From DATBJJ01 sp963750915 (GTDB lineage Bacteria; Acidobacteriota; Vicinamibacteria; Vicinamibacterales; 2-12-FULL-66-21): 64,000 nucleotides of DNA. Position numbers and translations under genes: made by a program. The notes under the pieces are model-generated. The model ran no database searches and was not told the DNA's origin. It was given only the letters and a program-made list of their open reading frames with translations. This document shows, piece by piece, positions 27,058 to 35,353 of the stretch (positions are counted from its first letter, which is position 1; each line of letters starts with the position of its first letter). The DNA lies in the NCBI GenBank assembly GCA_963750915.1, contig CAVVSF010000011.1:248001-312000 (forward strand). Direction: 5' to 3'.

Positions 27058-29292
27058 GTGACGACGGCCAGTGATCGCCGCCCCTGGTGGCGCCGGATCT
27101 CCTTCACGAAGCAGATCCTGCTCGGGCTGACGCTCGGCGTCTTCACTGGTCTCTTCCTTGGCGATCTCGTCAGGCCGCTGACCGTCGTCGCCGACGGCTT
27201 CGTCAAGCTGCTGCAGATGACGGTGCTGCCTTACGTCACCGTCTCAATCGTGTCGAGCCTCGGCGCGCTGAGCCTCAATGAGGCGAAGCGGCTCGGGCTG
27301 CGCGGGGCGTCGATCCTGGTGACGCTGTGGGTTGTCGGCCTCGGCTACGCGTTCCTGATTCCGCTGGCCTTCCCCGAGACCGTGACCGCGTCGTTCTTCA
27401 GCACGACGCTGGTCACGCATTCGCCACCGCTCGACGTCGTCAACCTCTACATTCCTGCCAACCCGTTCCATTCGCTCGCCAACAACGTCGTGCCGGCGGT
27501 GGTGCTGTTCTCGGTCGTCATCGGCGTGGCGATGATCGGGCTCGAACGCAAGCAGGTGATCGTCGACGTCCTGGTCGTCGCCGGCGAGGCGATCCGCCGC
27601 GCCACCCAGCTGATCGTGCGGCTGACGCCAATCGGGATCTTCGCCATCGCGGCGAGCGCCGCCGGCACGCTCGACATCGATCAGGTCGAACGGCTCCAGG
27701 TCTACCTCATCACCTACACTGCGGTAGCGCTGCTGGTCTCGTTCTGGGTCCTGCCCGGCCTGGTCGCGGCGCTGACGCCGATTCCGTACCGCGAAGTGCT
27801 GGCACCGACCCGCGACGCCTTGATCACGGCGTTCATGGCGGGGGACCTGTTCATCGTGCTGCCGATCCTCATCACCGGATGCAAGGAGCTGCTGGCCCGG
27901 CACGGCATCACCGACGCGTCGAACGAGTCGCTGCCGGACGTCCTGGTGCCGACCGCGTTCAACTTTCCCCACACCGGCAAACTGATCTCGCTCAGCTTCG
28001 TGTTGTTCGCCGGCTGGCTGTCAGGCACGCCGGTCGCGGTCGCCGACTACCCGTCGCTGGCCGCCAGCGGCCTGCTCAGTTTCTTCGGCAGCCTCAACGC
28101 CGCGATCCCGTTCCTGCTCGACCTGTTTCGCATCCCTGCCGACACGTTCTTCCTGTTTCTTGCCACCGGCGTGATCAACTCGAGGTTCGGGACGCTGATT
28201 GCGGCGGTGCACACCGTCGCGATCGCGCTCGTCGGCACTGTCGCGGTCGCGGGTCTCGTCCGGCTCGAGCCGCGGCGGCTGCTGCGCTACGCCGCGATCA
28301 CCGCGGCGCTGACCATCGTCGTGCTCGGCGGCCTGCGGGTCATCTTTTCGACCGTCTTGAAACCCGAGTTCCAGGGCCGCCAGATGATCATGGAGCGGGC
28401 GGTGCGCTTCGCCCATCCGGCGACGATCATCCAGGAGCCGAACGATCCTGCCGACGTGCCATCCAGCGCCACCACGCTCGACGCCATCGCCGCGCGCAAG
28501 TACCTGATCGCGTGCGTCCTGCCAAGAAACATCCCGTACGCGTTCCGCAACGCGGCTGGCGAGCTGACGGGGTTCGACATCGAGATGGCGCACCGGTTCG
28601 CCCGCGATCTCGGCGTCGACGTCCGGTTCCGCGAGGTGACGATCGCGACGCTGCCGGCGCAGTTCGCGGAACGGCGCTGCGACATCGCGATGTCGGGCGT
28701 GGCGATGACACCGCGCCGGGCCAGCGCAGTGCTGTTCTCGCAACCCTACCTGGATGAGACGCTGGCGTTCATGGTCCGCGACCATCTGCGCGGCGTCTTC
28801 GGCACGTGGGCGTCGATCGGCCAGCTCGAGGGCGTCACCGTCGGCGCCGTCAACGTGCCGTACTACCTGGCCCAGCTGGAGGATCGGGCGCCAAACCTCA
28901 AGATCGAGCTGCTCCCGCCAGAGATCGATCTGATCAACGAGGAGCCGCGCCTCGACGCGTTCATGCTGCCGGCCGAGCGCGGCTCTGTCGTCACGCTGCT
29001 GCACCCGCAGTTCAGCATCGTCGTGCCCGAACCGACCCCGGTGAAGGTGCCGCTGGCGTATCCGCTGCCGATGCACGACGGCGACTGGGCCGGCGTCGTC
29101 AACACATGGATCGATCTCAAGCGCCGCGACGGCACAATCGATCAGCTCTATCGCCACTGGATCCTCGGCCAGGAGTCGGCCCACCGGCCGAGGCGGTGGT
29201 CGATCATCCGCAACGTGCTGAAATGGGCTGGAAACACGCCAGCTCAGGGGTGCCAAATTTTTAGCAACTGCGGCCAACGATGGCCCGTCTAA
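27058..29292 (+). CDS. Fused dicarboxylate/amino-acid:cation symporter and periplasmic binding domain
   Basis: A 744-residue membrane protein. Residues about 1-435 are a DAACS (Glt/DctA-type) carrier: several helices, the re-entrant PTAFNFPHTGKLISLSFVLF and a late membrane region (DTFFLFLATGVINSRFGTLI). A last helix (about 405-430) leads outward to a linker and then an SBP_bac_3-type domain (about 475-705): YAFRNAAGELTGFDIEMAHRFA and the periplasmic-binding strand RRCDIAMSGVAMTPRRA are clear. The joined architecture puts a high-affinity receptor on a secondary carrier. The GTG start follows the thioesterase by 12 bases. The last 15 residues look non-homologous. Likely substrate: an amino acid or dicarboxylate. 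Confidence 0.88.
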   Translation: MTTASDRRPWWRRISFTKQILLGLTLGVFTGLFLGDLVRPLTVVADGFVKLLQMTVLPYVTVSIVSSLGALSLNEAKRLGLRGASILVTLWVVGLGYAFLIPLAFPETVTASFFSTTLVTHSPPLDVVNLYIPANPFHSLANNVVPAVVLFSVVIGVAMIGLERKQVIVDVLVVAGEAIRRATQLIVRLTPIGIFAIAASAAGTLDIDQVERLQVYLITYTAVALLVSFWVLPGLVAALTPIPYREVLAPTRDALITAFMAGDLFIVLPILITGCKELLARHGITDASNESLPDVLVPTAFNFPHTGKLISLSFVLFAGWLSGTPVAVADYPSLAASGLLSFFGSLNAAIPFLLDLFRIPADTFFLFLATGVINSRFGTLIAAVHTVAIALVGTVAVAGLVRLEPRRLLRYAAITAALTIVVLGGLRVIFSTVLKPEFQGRQMIMERAVRFAHPATIIQEPNDPADVPSSATTLDAIAARKYLIACVLPRNIPYAFRNAAGELTGFDIEMAHRFARDLGVDVRFREVTIATLPAQFAERRCDIAMSGVAMTPRRASAVLFSQPYLDETLAFMVRDHLRGVFGTWASIGQLEGVTVGAVNVPYYLAQLEDRAPNLKIELLPPEIDLINEEPRLDAFMLPAERGSVVTLLHPQFSIVVPEPTPVKVPLAYPLPMHDGDWAGVVNTWIDLKRRDGTIDQLYRHWILGQESAHRPRRWSIIRNVLKWAGNTPAQGCQIFSNCGQRWPV

Positions 29293-29298
29293 GCCATC

Positions 29299-31548
29299 AT
29301 GTCCGCACGGTTCAGGCCACGGCGACGCTCGCCGGTGGCCGCCGTCGGCATCGCTGCCGCGATGCTGACGACATTCCATTCGTCCCTCGCTTCGTCCCAG
29401 CCAGCCGCGACCGTTCCTGCGTCTGAGGCACGCCCGTCGATTCGTTCGCGACCCCTGGGCGAGCCACCCACGATCGACGGCGTGCTCGACGACGGCGCGT
29501 GGCGCGAAGGACCGGTCGAGATCGGCGAGCTGCTGACCTACAACCCGCTCTACGGCGACCGGGTGCCGCAGCAGACCCGGGTGTGGATCGGCCACGACGC
29601 CGGCTTCCTCTACTTCGCGTTCCAGTGCGACGATCCCAACCCATCCGACATCAAGACCTCGATCACGCGCCGCGACAACATCTGGCAGGACGACTGGGTC
29701 GGCATCAGCCTCGACGCGCTCGGCACCGGGCAGTTCTCCTATCACCTGATGGTCAACCCGAGCGGCGTTCAGCTGGACATGCTCAACAGTGCCGCCGGCG
29801 GCGAAGACCAGGCGCCGGACTACGTGTGGGACAGCGCCGGGCGCCGCAACGACAAGGGCTACGCGGTGGAGATGCGGCTGCCGCTGCAGTCGATTCGCTT
29901 CAAGGGCGGCGCCGACGTGCGGATGGGGATCCTGATCTGGCGGCGAGTCAGCCGCGCCGGCGTCTCGGTCGCGTGGCCGCCGCTCGAGCCCGGCAAGTGG
30001 GTGTTCGAGAAGCACGCGGCGCTGTCGTTCGGCCCGCTCCAGCCGCGGCTGACGCGCGAGCTGATCCCGTCGACGACCTACGTGCGGACGCAGACGCGCG
30101 CGACGCCGTCAGGCTGGAACGGCGCCGACGACGAGGGAGACTTCGGCATCAGCGGCAAGTACGGCGTGACGTCGACCGTCACCGTCGAAGCCACCGTCAA
30201 TCCCGACTTCAGCCAGGTCGAGAGCGACGCGTTCCAGGTCGAAGTCAACCAGCGCTTTCCGGTCTTCTTCTCGGAGAAGCGGCCGTTCTTCATGGAGGGC
30301 GCGGGGATCTTCACGCTCGCCGGCCAGGGCAACGACAACAGCCTGCAGACCGCGGTCCACACCCGCCGCATCGTCGATCCGATGTTCGGCGCCAAGGTGA
30401 TCGGCAACGCCGGGCGTTTCGCCTTCGGTACGCTCACCGCGCTCGACCAGTCAGCCGGTCGCAACCTGCCCGACGGCGATCTCGATTTCGGCAAGGACCG
30501 CCTCTTCAACATCGGCCGCGTCCAGTACAGCCTCGGTCCGAGCAACTACGTCGGCGGGCTCGTGGTCGACTCCGAGTTCGCCGGCGGCTTCAACCGCGTC
30601 ATCGGCGCCGACCTCTCCTGGCGCGTCAACGCGACGCAGCGCGTCAGCGGCTTCGTGCTCGCGTCGTCGACGCAGGCGCCGCGCGCCGACGAAGCGGCCA
30701 CCGGCATCGGCGCGCAGGCGGGCTACGAGTACAGCACCCGCCGCCTCACCCTCATCGGCTACGGCGAGCACTACGACCGCGACTTCAGCATGGAGACGGC
30801 GTTCATCAACCGCGTCGGCATCACGAGCGGCTGGGGCTACGCCGAGTACAGCTTCTACCCGACCAGGACCAAGGCCTGGCTGCTGCGGCTGTCGCCGTTC
30901 TCGTTCACGCAGGGCGGCCGCGATCGCAACGCCGGCGGCAACGAGCTGCTGCAGGTGACGGGCGTCCGCTTCCGGTTCACGCGGCAGGGATTCATTCGTC
31001 TCGACCGCTTCGATGGCTTCGAGACCTGGGCCGGACAGCGCTTCGATCGCGCCCGGTGGCGCTTCCAGGGCGAGGCCCAGCTCTATCAATGGCTGAACTT
31101 CGACGGCCAGTATTTCTTTGGCGATGCGGTCTACTACGACCAGGTCAACCCGTTCCAGGGCGTCAGCTACGACGGCCGTATAGGCGTCAACCTTCAGCCC
31201 AGCGGCCGGCTGTCGCAGGGGCTCAGCTACCGCCGCATCAATTTCAACCGCGCCGCGACCGGTGACCGCGTCTACGACGTCGACCTGATCTACAGCCGCA
31301 CGACCTACCAGTTCTCCCGCCAGTTCTTCATCCGCGCCATCGCCCAGTTCGACAGCTCACGCTACCGCGTCCTCACCGACTTCCTCGCCTCCTACGAGCT
31401 GCGCCCGGGCACCGTCGTCTATGCCGGCTACGGCTCGCTCATCGAGCAGCGCGGCTTCGACGACGGCGAATGGGTGCCGGGCCGGGGGCCGTACGAGACG
31501 ACGCAGCGAGGGTTGTTCTTCAAGGCATCGTACCTGCATCGTTTTTGA
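29299..31548 (+). CDS. DUF5916 outer-membrane barrel with CBM9-like N-terminal domain
   Basis: A 749-residue exported protein. After a signal peptide (about 1-35), residues about 48-240 form a CBM9-like beta-sandwich (PPTIDGVLDDGAW, VWIGHDAGFLYFAFQCDDP, YAVEMRLPLQSIRF). The rest is DUF5916, with ELIPSTTYVRT, VNPDFSQVESDAFQVEVNQR and FFSEKRPFFMEG, and repeated aromatic strands ending in YLHRF, typical of an outer-membrane barrel. The family is common in Acidobacteriota and Bacteroidota, often with peptidases or amidohydrolases, but has no proven role. The ATG is 7 bases after the preceding stop, so it may be read with the transporter. Confidence 0.88.
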   Translation: MSARFRPRRRSPVAAVGIAAAMLTTFHSSLASSQPAATVPASEARPSIRSRPLGEPPTIDGVLDDGAWREGPVEIGELLTYNPLYGDRVPQQTRVWIGHDAGFLYFAFQCDDPNPSDIKTSITRRDNIWQDDWVGISLDALGTGQFSYHLMVNPSGVQLDMLNSAAGGEDQAPDYVWDSAGRRNDKGYAVEMRLPLQSIRFKGGADVRMGILIWRRVSRAGVSVAWPPLEPGKWVFEKHAALSFGPLQPRLTRELIPSTTYVRTQTRATPSGWNGADDEGDFGISGKYGVTSTVTVEATVNPDFSQVESDAFQVEVNQRFPVFFSEKRPFFMEGAGIFTLAGQGNDNSLQTAVHTRRIVDPMFGAKVIGNAGRFAFGTLTALDQSAGRNLPDGDLDFGKDRLFNIGRVQYSLGPSNYVGGLVVDSEFAGGFNRVIGADLSWRVNATQRVSGFVLASSTQAPRADEAATGIGAQAGYEYSTRRLTLIGYGEHYDRDFSMETAFINRVGITSGWGYAEYSFYPTRTKAWLLRLSPFSFTQGGRDRNAGGNELLQVTGVRFRFTRQGFIRLDRFDGFETWAGQRFDRARWRFQGEAQLYQWLNFDGQYFFGDAVYYDQVNPFQGVSYDGRIGVNLQPSGRLSQGLSYRRINFNRAATGDRVYDVDLIYSRTTYQFSRQFFIRAIAQFDSSRYRVLTDFLASYELRPGTVVYAGYGSLIEQRGFDDGEWVPGRGPYETTQRGLFFKASYLHRF

Positions 31549-31560
31549 AGGACACCTTAC

Positions 31561-31801
31561 GATTGAAGATTGCAGACTGCAGACTGAAGATTGGCTGAGA
31601 TTGGCAGATTGTTCAGATTGAAGATTGAAAACTGCAATTGCCGATTGCAGATTGCCGATTGCGCGCTGCAATCGGCAATCGCGCAATCTGCAATCGACAA
31701 TCGCGCATCCAATCTTCAGTCCAATCGCAGTCTCCAATCTGCAGTCTCCAATCTGCAGTCTGCAGTCTGCAGTCTGCAGTCTTCAGTCTGCAATCGTCTG
31801 T
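31561..31801. repeat. 240-bp inverted array of AT-richer 7-bp units between convergent genes
   Basis: From 31561 the left half is built from GATTGAA, GATTGCA, GACTGCA, GACTGAA and GATTGCC units. The right half is built from their complements (TGCAGTC, TTCAGTC, TGCAATC, CCAATCT). It fills the gap between the stops at 31548 and 31803. GC content is clearly lower than the surrounding DNA. The two halves could form one very long imperfect hairpin. Confidence 0.9.
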
Positions 31802-31802
31802 G

Positions 31803-33485
31803 TCAGCGCCGCCGTGTCACGGCGCTGACTAGCGTACCGACGACGACGACGGCGACGGCGCCGACGACGTTGTGCCAGAGGAAGGCCACGCTGGTGAAGG
31901 ACGCCACCCAGGCGACCGAGGCCATGCCGGCGATGAGGCCGACGAAAGCGCCGGTGCCGGTCGCCAGCGGCACGGCCACGGCCAGGATGAACACCCCGAG
32001 AATCGAGCCGTAGAAGAACGAGCCGAACCGGTTGACGACTTCGATGAGTGACCCGAGCTCGACCGCCCAGACCGCCACGCCGCAGGCAAACAGTCCCCAG
32101 AGACCAGTCACCAGCTTCGACACATTGAGGTAGTGCGCGTCGCTCCCGGCCGGCCGGAAGTGCCGCTTGTAGAAGTCGATCACGGTCGCCGTCGACAGCG
32201 AGTTCAGCTCGCCGGCGATGGTGTCGGTTGCGGCCATGATGATGGCGAGGATGAGCAGCCCGACCAGGCCGATCGGAAGATTGGTGAGAATGAACGCCGG
32301 GATGATGTAGTTGACGTCCGAAAAGGCGCGATCGTTGCGCTCGCGGACGAGCGCGGCGGCGCGGGAGCGGACGCTGTTCACGGCGTCGTCACCCTGCCGC
32401 ACCATTTCCTTGCCGGCTTCGATCCGGGCCGCCTCGCCGGTGTCGCGGGCCGTCACCAGTTCGACCGCCGCCGCCCTCCTGGCGTCGAACGCGGTTTTGA
32501 ACTCGGCTTCGAGCGCCGCGTACGCCGGCGCCGCACTGCTCGTTCTCAGGCGTTCGGATTGTGCCGCGCTGAAGATGAGCGGCGGCGGCGTGAAGATGTA
32601 GAACACGAAGACGAGCACACCGAGGAGCAGCACCAGGAGCTGCAGCGGGATCTTCCAGTAGGCGCTCATCAGCAGCGAGTGCCGTGCTTCGTTGACCGAA
32701 CGCGCCGTCAGGTATCTCTGCACCTGACTCTGATCGGTGCCGAAGTACGAGCAGAACAGGAAGAGCGCGGCGATCATCCCCGACCAGAACGTGTACTGGT
32801 TGGTCAGATCGAACGAGAAGTCCATCGTCTTCAGCCGGCCGGTGGCGGCGGCGATGGTGAGGCCATCGGCGAGTCCGACGCCGGCCGGCAGGCCGATGAG
32901 CGCGGTCGCAATCACCGCGAAGAGCCCAAAGACGATGAGGACCATGATCTTCACGTCGGTCCACGTGACGGCCTGCACGCCGCCAAACATCGTGTAGACG
33001 ATCGCCGGTACGGCGATCGCCAGCGCCGTCGCCGTCACATCCCACCCGAGCACCAGCGACAGGACGACGGCCGGCGCGGAAATCACCGCGCCGCACGACA
33101 TCGCGCGCGAGATCTGGAAGAGCAGGCTCGTCAACGCCCGCGTCTTGGCGTCGAAGCGGCGCTCCAGGTACTCGTAGGCGGTGTAGACGCCGGACGAGTA
33201 GAAGAACGGCACCAGCGTCACCGACAGGATGATCATCGCCAGCGGCAGCGCGAAGTAGAACTGGATGAAGCGAAGGCCGTCGTTGTAGCCCTGGCCGGTC
33301 GTGCCGATCATGGTGATGGCACTGAGCTGGGTCGCCATCACGGAAATGCCGGCGGCCCACCACGGGATCGATCGCTTGGCGAGGAAGTACCCCTCGAGCT
33401 CCTGGCTGTCCTTGGTGCGCTTCAGGCCGTCGTAGACGATCCACACCGAGAACGCGACGAGGACGCCCCAGTCGACCGGGTGCAT
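31803..33485 (-). CDS. Sodium:solute symporter (SSS family) with a soluble insert
   Basis: A 560-residue inner-membrane carrier with about 13-14 helices. The N-terminus shows GYFLAKRSIPWWAAGISVMATQLSA, the typical SSS region for the first core helix, and later GGVQAVTWTDVKIM and TDQSQVQRYLTARS. A hydrophilic helical insert of about 95 residues (about 310-400; many Ala, Arg, Glu) separates two membrane helices, as seen in some SGLT-like homologues. The substrate (sugar, amino acid, urea or acid) cannot be told. A 35-residue membrane ORF ends 46 bases upstream on the same strand and probably belongs to the same transcript. Confidence 0.9.
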   Translation of the reverse strand: MHPVDWGVLVAFSVWIVYDGLKRTKDSQELEGYFLAKRSIPWWAAGISVMATQLSAITMIGTTGQGYNDGLRFIQFYFALPLAMIILSVTLVPFFYSSGVYTAYEYLERRFDAKTRALTSLLFQISRAMSCGAVISAPAVVLSLVLGWDVTATALAIAVPAIVYTMFGGVQAVTWTDVKIMVLIVFGLFAVIATALIGLPAGVGLADGLTIAAATGRLKTMDFSFDLTNQYTFWSGMIAALFLFCSYFGTDQSQVQRYLTARSVNEARHSLLMSAYWKIPLQLLVLLLGVLVFVFYIFTPPPLIFSAAQSERLRTSSAAPAYAALEAEFKTAFDARRAAAVELVTARDTGEAARIEAGKEMVRQGDDAVNSVRSRAAALVRERNDRAFSDVNYIIPAFILTNLPIGLVGLLILAIIMAATDTIAGELNSLSTATVIDFYKRHFRPAGSDAHYLNVSKLVTGLWGLFACGVAVWAVELGSLIEVVNRFGSFFYGSILGVFILAVAVPLATGTGAFVGLIAGMASVAWVASFTSVAFLWHNVVGAVAVVVVGTLVSAVTRRR

Positions 33486-33531
33486 CAGCGTTCGGCCCTG
33501 GCGCGGGGTGCCGCCGCGGCGTGGCGCGGCA

Positions 33532-33639
33532 TCAGGAGAAGTACTCCTGGAAGGCGTAGAGCGCGAGCAGCGTGATCACCCACACGACCAGCACCCGGAC
33601 GTAGCTGCGGCGCATGTCTGGCGTATCGGGCGTAGCCAT
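33532..33639 (-). CDS. Small single-helix membrane protein upstream of the symporter
   Basis: A 35-residue ORF starting with ATG at 33639 and stopping with TGA at 33532. A charged N-terminus (MATPDTPDMRRSY) is followed by a 20-residue hydrophobic helix (VRVLVVWVITLLALYAFQEY) and FS. Small one-helix partners adjoin SSS carriers in other systems, so it may be a symporter accessory subunit. It is too short to match by eye to a known family. Confidence 0.65.
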   Translation of the reverse strand: MATPDTPDMRRSYVRVLVVWVITLLALYAFQEYFS

Positions 33640-33698
33640 CAGGACGATCGGTTCGGGGAGTAGCGCTGAACTGGGCGTCGCGTCCGCCGCGCCGCCGG

Positions 33699-34400
33699 CT
33701 ACGAGCAGCCGTTCAGGAAGCGCGAGCCCTTGAGCCAGCGCTGATCGGGATAGTACGCGAAAACGAGCGAGCCGTCCTTGATGGTGTCGATGACCGTGCG
33801 GGCGATGGCGGGACGGAGGGCCGGGCAGCCGTGGCTGCGGCCGAGGCGGCCGAGCGCCCTGACGCTCTCGCTGCTGACGTACGGCGCGCCATGCATCACG
33901 ATCGCCCGCTCACGCGCGCGATCGTTGACGCCGGATTCGAGCCCGTCGAGCCGCAGCGAGTAGCCGTTGGCCCCGACATAGGTGTCGGCCGTGCGAAACA
34001 AGCCGATGCTGGTCTGGTGGCTGCCTTCGCGGTTGGAGAAGCGCGTCGGGAAGTTGTCGCCGCTGCCCTGGCCGTGCGCGACGAGCTCTTCGAACAGGAG
34101 CCGCTCGCGTTCGAGATCGAGGACCCACAGCCGCGGCAGCGTCGATGCCCTGGAATAGTCGATGACGGTGAGCAACCGGTCGCCGTCGGCATCGATCCGG
34201 CCGGCGTCGCGAGCGCAGCTGACGGCGTCGAGCGCGAGGCGCAGGACGTGGTGGTCGAGGGCGCGGACATCCGCGAACGCGCGAGCCTTGGCCTCGGACG
34301 CGTTTTCATTCGAGGCGCTGGCGTAGGCGGTCGTCGAAGACGCCGCACCGAGGATCCCAGCCAGCGAAACGGACAGCGCGAGCGCCGCGGAGAAACGCAT
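33699..34400 (-). CDS. Secreted murein L,D-transpeptidase-like protein (YkuD_2 type)
   Basis: A 233-residue exported protein with a signal peptide (about 1-26). The C-terminal half holds AIVMHGAPYVS (about 165-175) and LGRSHGCPALRP (about 186-197), carrying the HG and SHGC catalytic His and Cys of the YkuD-like fold. LPRLWVLDLERERLLFEELVAHG upstream is the first strand pair of the domain. It is expected to cross-link or edit peptidoglycan outside the membrane. AGGAGGA at 34411-34417 (minus strand) lies about 11 bases before the ATG. A strong hairpin lies in the leader. Confidence 0.9.
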   Translation of the reverse strand: MRFSAALALSVSLAGILGAASSTTAYASASNENASEAKARAFADVRALDHHVLRLALDAVSCARDAGRIDADGDRLLTVIDYSRASTLPRLWVLDLERERLLFEELVAHGQGSGDNFPTRFSNREGSHQTSIGLFRTADTYVGANGYSLRLDGLESGVNDRARERAIVMHGAPYVSSESVRALGRLGRSHGCPALRPAIARTVIDTIKDGSLVFAYYPDQRWLKGSRFLNGCS

Positions 34401-34426
34401 CCGTCTTCTTCCTCCTGGAAACGCCG

Positions 34427-34445
34427 GCCCCTCGCCGCGAGGGGC
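34427..34445 (-). other. Leader hairpin of the L,D-transpeptidase gene
   Basis: GCCCCTCG-CGG-CGAGGGGC (minus-strand reading) is a perfect 8-bp stem just upstream of the ribosome site. It may affect translation or stability; it does not match a riboswitch I recognise. Confidence 0.45.
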
Positions 34446-34599
34446 GCTGGAGGGCCGATTTTCGATTGAAGCCGTCGAGGTGGAACCGGAAAAAACCCGG
34501 ACATCTAGGGTAACAGACGACGAGGGGGTTGGCCACCCCTCACGCCTGATTCATGGGGCGGCGATTTCTTTGGGCTTTTGGCCCAGGTTTTCAGGGCGC

Positions 34600-35157
34600 C
34601 TACGTTGCCGCCTTCTCAGAATGACGAAGCGAAGCAGGAAGGAGCTTGTCGATGTCCTGATCGGAGGGCGCGCTGTCGCCGGAGCCGAGGGCCTCGCGCG
34701 CGATCTGGTAGGCCTCGCGATCGGCCGGGAGGGCGTGCTCGTAGACGACCTGCACCTCGTGCATCAGCTGGTCGCGCCTCCGCGTCACGTCGGCGAGCTC
34801 GACCAGGCCGTCGTGAACCTCGGCGAGGAGGGCGCGATACTTTTCGCTGAGCAGCCACAACTGTGCGGCACAGGCGCGGTGCGCGTACGCCCGCGCTTCG
34901 AAGCCGAGCGAATTGGCAATGGCAAGCGCGAGGACGGCGGTCGCCGAGAGCGCCGCCGCGGCAATCTGGAACTGCCTCACGCCCGTCAGGGCGATGAGAG
35001 CGGCGCCGGTCGCGAGCGCGACCAGCACCATCACCACGACCTTCGATTGCCAGGCCCGCGACGACAGCCGCTCGGCGGCGCGCGCGTGGGCCCTGTAGCT
35101 CGTCGCCACGCTGCCGAAACTCAGGCGGATGTGATCAACGAGGCTGAGCTGGAACAT
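34600..35157 (-). CDS. SLATT-like two-helix membrane protein
   Basis: A 185-residue protein with two adjacent hydrophobic helices (about 39-58 and 64-82), preceded by a basic amphipathic stretch and followed by helices with LWLLSEKYRALLAEVHDGLV, TRRRDQLMHEV and YEHALP. This layout and the Ekyr...rRd...l...iy..aP pattern fit the SLATT family, predicted membrane-perturbing effectors of bacterial conflict systems. No nucleotide synthetase, SLOG, reverse transcriptase or other partner gene is adjacent. The ATG at 35157 is preferred over a 39-residue extension lacking family features. If it is not SLATT, it is an uncharacterised two-helix protein. Confidence 0.6.
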   Translation of the reverse strand: MFQLSLVDHIRLSFGSVATSYRAHARAAERLSSRAWQSKVVVMVLVALATGAALIALTGVRQFQIAAAALSATAVLALAIANSLGFEARAYAHRACAAQLWLLSEKYRALLAEVHDGLVELADVTRRRDQLMHEVQVVYEHALPADREAYQIAREALGSGDSAPSDQDIDKLLPASLRHSEKAAT

Positions 35158-35353
35158 GCGGTAACTCCCGGGGCCAGCTCTGCAAAAGCGGGTCCTTCGA
35201 TGGACGGCTGCAGATCGCCCAGAAGACGTCTCGGTCGAAGCGCGCCGCGCCGCCAGCCGTGCAACTTTGACCACCGCAAGGCGATGCGGAGCTCCGGCCG
35301 AACTCGCTCAGTCTTGACGGATCCGCCGTAACCGGGTCAACTACACGAATCCC

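Noticed and set aside
31561..31801. Insertion sequence or MITE
   Set aside because: No transposase, no target-site duplication and no defined terminal repeats; the stretch is built of heptamers throughout.
34401..34599. Riboswitch before the L,D-transpeptidase gene
   Set aside because: There is one strong hairpin but no recognisable c-di-GMP or c-di-AMP aptamer core.
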